NCBI GenBank assembly: GCA_005784505.1 | Contig: VCAZ01000017.1 | Location: forward strand, 496,001 to 560,000 | Origin: Bagarius yarrelli | Lineage: Eukaryota > Chordata > Actinopteri > Siluriformes > Sisoridae | Length of the DNA stretch: 64,000 nt | Reading direction: 5' to 3' | In this document: piece after piece, positions 62,501 to 64,000 of the stretch | Position numbering within the stretch: position 1 is the first letter of the stretch | Layout of the letters: the number at the start of each line of letters is the position of its first letter | Position numbers and translations under genes: made by a program | Notes under the pieces: model-generated | What the model was told of the DNA's origin: nothing | Seen by the model: only the letters and a program-made list of their open reading frames with translations | Database searches by the model: none

Positions 62501-63261
62501 GCGCGCTTAACCCAGTACACAGCATCATTTTAGGATACTAAGTTCCGTTGTAAAGTATAGATCACAAAAGCAAGCAATCATGTTGTGCTCTTATCACTGT
62601 GCCTTTAGCTTTGGTATCTTTAGGCTTTCTGCCAAAAATGCCAGTGTGAACGCTAAACAGACCAGGATCAAATGTATCATTTTCTTTATTTCCAGACCAA
62701 ATAACTAAAGTACACAAGCATGAACACATCCTCAATGACAAAAGCTTTAACTTCAGATAAAAAGCTTATCTAATAAAAAACTAGACTGAACTGCCTAATT
62801 CATCATTTTGTCTTAATAAAAGTTTAATATCTGTATCCATTATTCAGTGGATGTCACCTAAAACAACAAAGGACGCAGGTCAATTTTACAGGCTGGGTGA
62901 CCACCAAAGGTTTTATTTTAAACTCATAAGCAACACAGGGATTATTTTTTTTGTTCGTAAGGACGGATAAAGGAATTTAGCTGTAGAAAGGCTTTTGTAG
63001 ACTTTCCAAAGAACTGGTTGTAGTGCTTCAGACACGTGTTTAATGTGAACGCTACACTAAGCCTCTCCAATCTGTTTCTTTAGGTTTGGGCCGTATTACA
63101 TTGAGCCTGTGATTGCTGGTCTGGACCCAAAAACCTTTCAACCTTTCATCTGTTCTTTGGATCTGATTGGCTGCCCCATGATAACAGAGGACTTTGTGGT
63201 CAGTGGCACTTGTGCTGAGCAGATGTACGGCATGTGTGAGTCACTATGGGAGCCTGACCTG
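59563..63261 (+). CDS. psmb3: proteasome 20S subunit beta 3 (partial, 3' end outside window)
   Basis: PSMB3 is a structural, non-catalytic subunit of the beta rings of the 20S proteasome core. Exons: 59563-59565 (only ATG, followed by GTAAGA), 61432-61616, 62051-62158 and 63084-63261, all phases consistent; 158 of about 205 residues. Sequence landmarks: SIMSYNGGAVMAMRGKDCV, ASDRRFGIQAQMVTTDFQKI, MGDRLYIGLAGLATDVQTV, KFRLNLYELKEGRQIKPKTF, GPYYIEPVIAGLDPKTFQPF, SLDLIGCPMITEDFVVSG and AEQMYGMCESLWEPDL. As in the family, there is no N-terminal catalytic threonine motif. The remaining codons (about 47) are downstream of the window; 63262-64000 shows no further exon. Confidence 0.97.
59566..60110. 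other. psmb3 intron 1, 5' part
   Basis: AT-rich sequence following the ATG-only exon, with several AGCTAA repeats ('TAGCTAAG') but no recognised element. Confidence 0.4.
60108..60293 (+). mobile_element. tRNA-derived SINE, sense, full length
   Basis: The head GGAAGTGGTGGCTTAGTGGT is consensus-like. Then come 'TGGGCCCCTGAGCAAGGCCC', 'CAATTGCTCAGTTGTATAAA', 'AGTCGCTCTGGATAAGGATG' and the end 'CTGTAAATGTAA'. It is a good reference copy in psmb3 intron 1. Confidence 0.9.
60426..60603 (+). mobile_element. tRNA-derived SINE, sense, diverged
   Basis: The head 'GATGTGGTAGCACAGTGGTT' resembles the GCGCAGTGG subtype at 14503 and 46034. The end 'GGCGTCTATCGAAAGGTG' is altered. It lies in tandem with the copy at 60108-60293. 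Confidence 0.8.
60604..61431. other. psmb3 intron 1, 3' part
   Basis: AT-rich. The only recognised motif is the isolated MITE-end sequence at 60652-60685 and a T12 run near 60857. It ends in TTGGTTCAG before exon 2. Confidence 0.4.
62159..63083. other. psmb3 intron 3, nothing recognised
   Basis: Less AT-rich than most introns here. No recognised element or open coding segment. Confidence 0.35.
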
Positions 63262-63359
63262 GTGAGTGAAGTGTAATAATGTGCATAAAGCAAATCCTGT
63301 TAATATCGGTTTATCTATACATACATGTATATGTGTGTATATATGTATGTGTGGGTATA

Positions 63360-63401
<42 letters not shown>

Positions 63402-64000
63402 CATGTGAGATTCTTTGTCTAGATCATAGTGTCCGTTTGGGAGATTAAGGTGCAAGTGCAGGATCTGGAGCAGGGTTTGTCAGGGTCTTAAAGGACTTCT
63501 TTAGGAGCTCATTGATGTTGGGGCTAAACCCCTAAGCCTCTGATCAACACACCAGAACCTTAAGCATGTTCTCCTGCTTCAGCTTTAAAAGCTGGCAGCC
63601 AATAGAAAAAAATGTTAATCCTGTGTAATTCTGTTCAGGTTTTTTCTCACTCAATTTGTAAAATAACAAGCACAAGATTCTTCTTTTAAGTGTCTGTTAG
63701 TACAGACAAACATGTAATGTCTTTTTTTTACATAATCTAATCCTGTATTCATGTTTATATTAATTTAAGCAGGTGTTTACTTGCGATAAATGCATGTTGT
63801 GAAGTCCCATGACATAAATCTGCAACTAAAAAACAATTGCAAGCTTGTCCAAATATTGTTTGCTTAATTATGTGTAATTATTCTGTTAGAAGGAGTGTGA
63901 GATACTACAATAATGCTAAACTGAAGACTACAAACCTTATAATCCACTGTAAATGAGTCTTTTTGCTAAAAGCTGATGAGTGTCGGAGAAACGGGGGAAA
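63262..64000. other. psmb3 intron 4 (start), with TG/TA microsatellite
   Basis: A mixed ATGTATATG and (TG)n tract lies at about 63318-63402. The rest is AT-rich with no recognised exon. The intron continues beyond the window. Confidence 0.5.

Noticed and set aside
63262..64000. Final psmb3 exon
   Set aside because: No segment encodes the expected C-terminal part; the intron continues past the window.

Overview
The window is vertebrate nuclear DNA, almost certainly from a teleost and most likely an otophysan such as a catfish or characin. The evidence is GT-AG introns, large split genes with vertebrate orthologues, and fish-type repeats: many tRNA-derived SINEs, Tc1/mariner copies, DIRS-like and non-LTR retroelements, and hAT-like MITEs. 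The species call is inference.

Region 1 (1-48210, + strand) is the 3' part of unc80, the large HEAT/ARM-type subunit of the NALCN sodium-leak channel complex. About 49 coding exons can be placed from 3214 to the stop at 48208-48210. They encode roughly 2,400 C-terminal residues of a protein of about 3,250; the 5' exons lie upstream of the window. Forty-seven exons keep phase perfectly from one to the next. The exception is exons 8-9 (10501-11442), where conserved sequence is disturbed by frame changes and a stop. Introns are packed with mobile-element debris: three DIRS-like pieces (about 1.7, 13.9-16 and 26-27 kb), two antisense endonuclease/RT LINE copies (22.9-24.1 and 41.1-43.6 kb), Tc1-like remnants, about 17 tRNA-SINE copies in both orientations, a minisatellite of about 1 kb, and a 113-bp perfect inverted repeat in the last intron.

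Region 2 (48211-52260) is the convergent spacer between unc80 and the next gene. It holds a long TA microsatellite and, beside it, a 1,146-bp Tc1/mariner element with intact terminal repeats and an internally deleted transposase.

Region 3 (52261-54551, - strand) is a four-exon gene for a protein of about 275 residues: a Myb/SANT-like DNA-binding domain, a basic patch, then a long charged E/R helix.

Region 4 (54552-59560) is intergenic, with fold-back and MITE-like repeats. Region 5 (59563 to beyond the window, + strand) is psmb3, the non-catalytic beta-3 subunit of the 20S proteasome. Its first coding exon is only the ATG, and its last roughly 47 codons lie outside the window. The three genes are not functionally linked: a neuronal channel regulator, a putative DNA-binding protein and a housekeeping proteasome subunit. 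No new gene system was found. The most unusual observations are the eroded unc80 exon pair, three in-frame tandem splice donors in unc80, and several large hairpin-forming repeats inside its introns.
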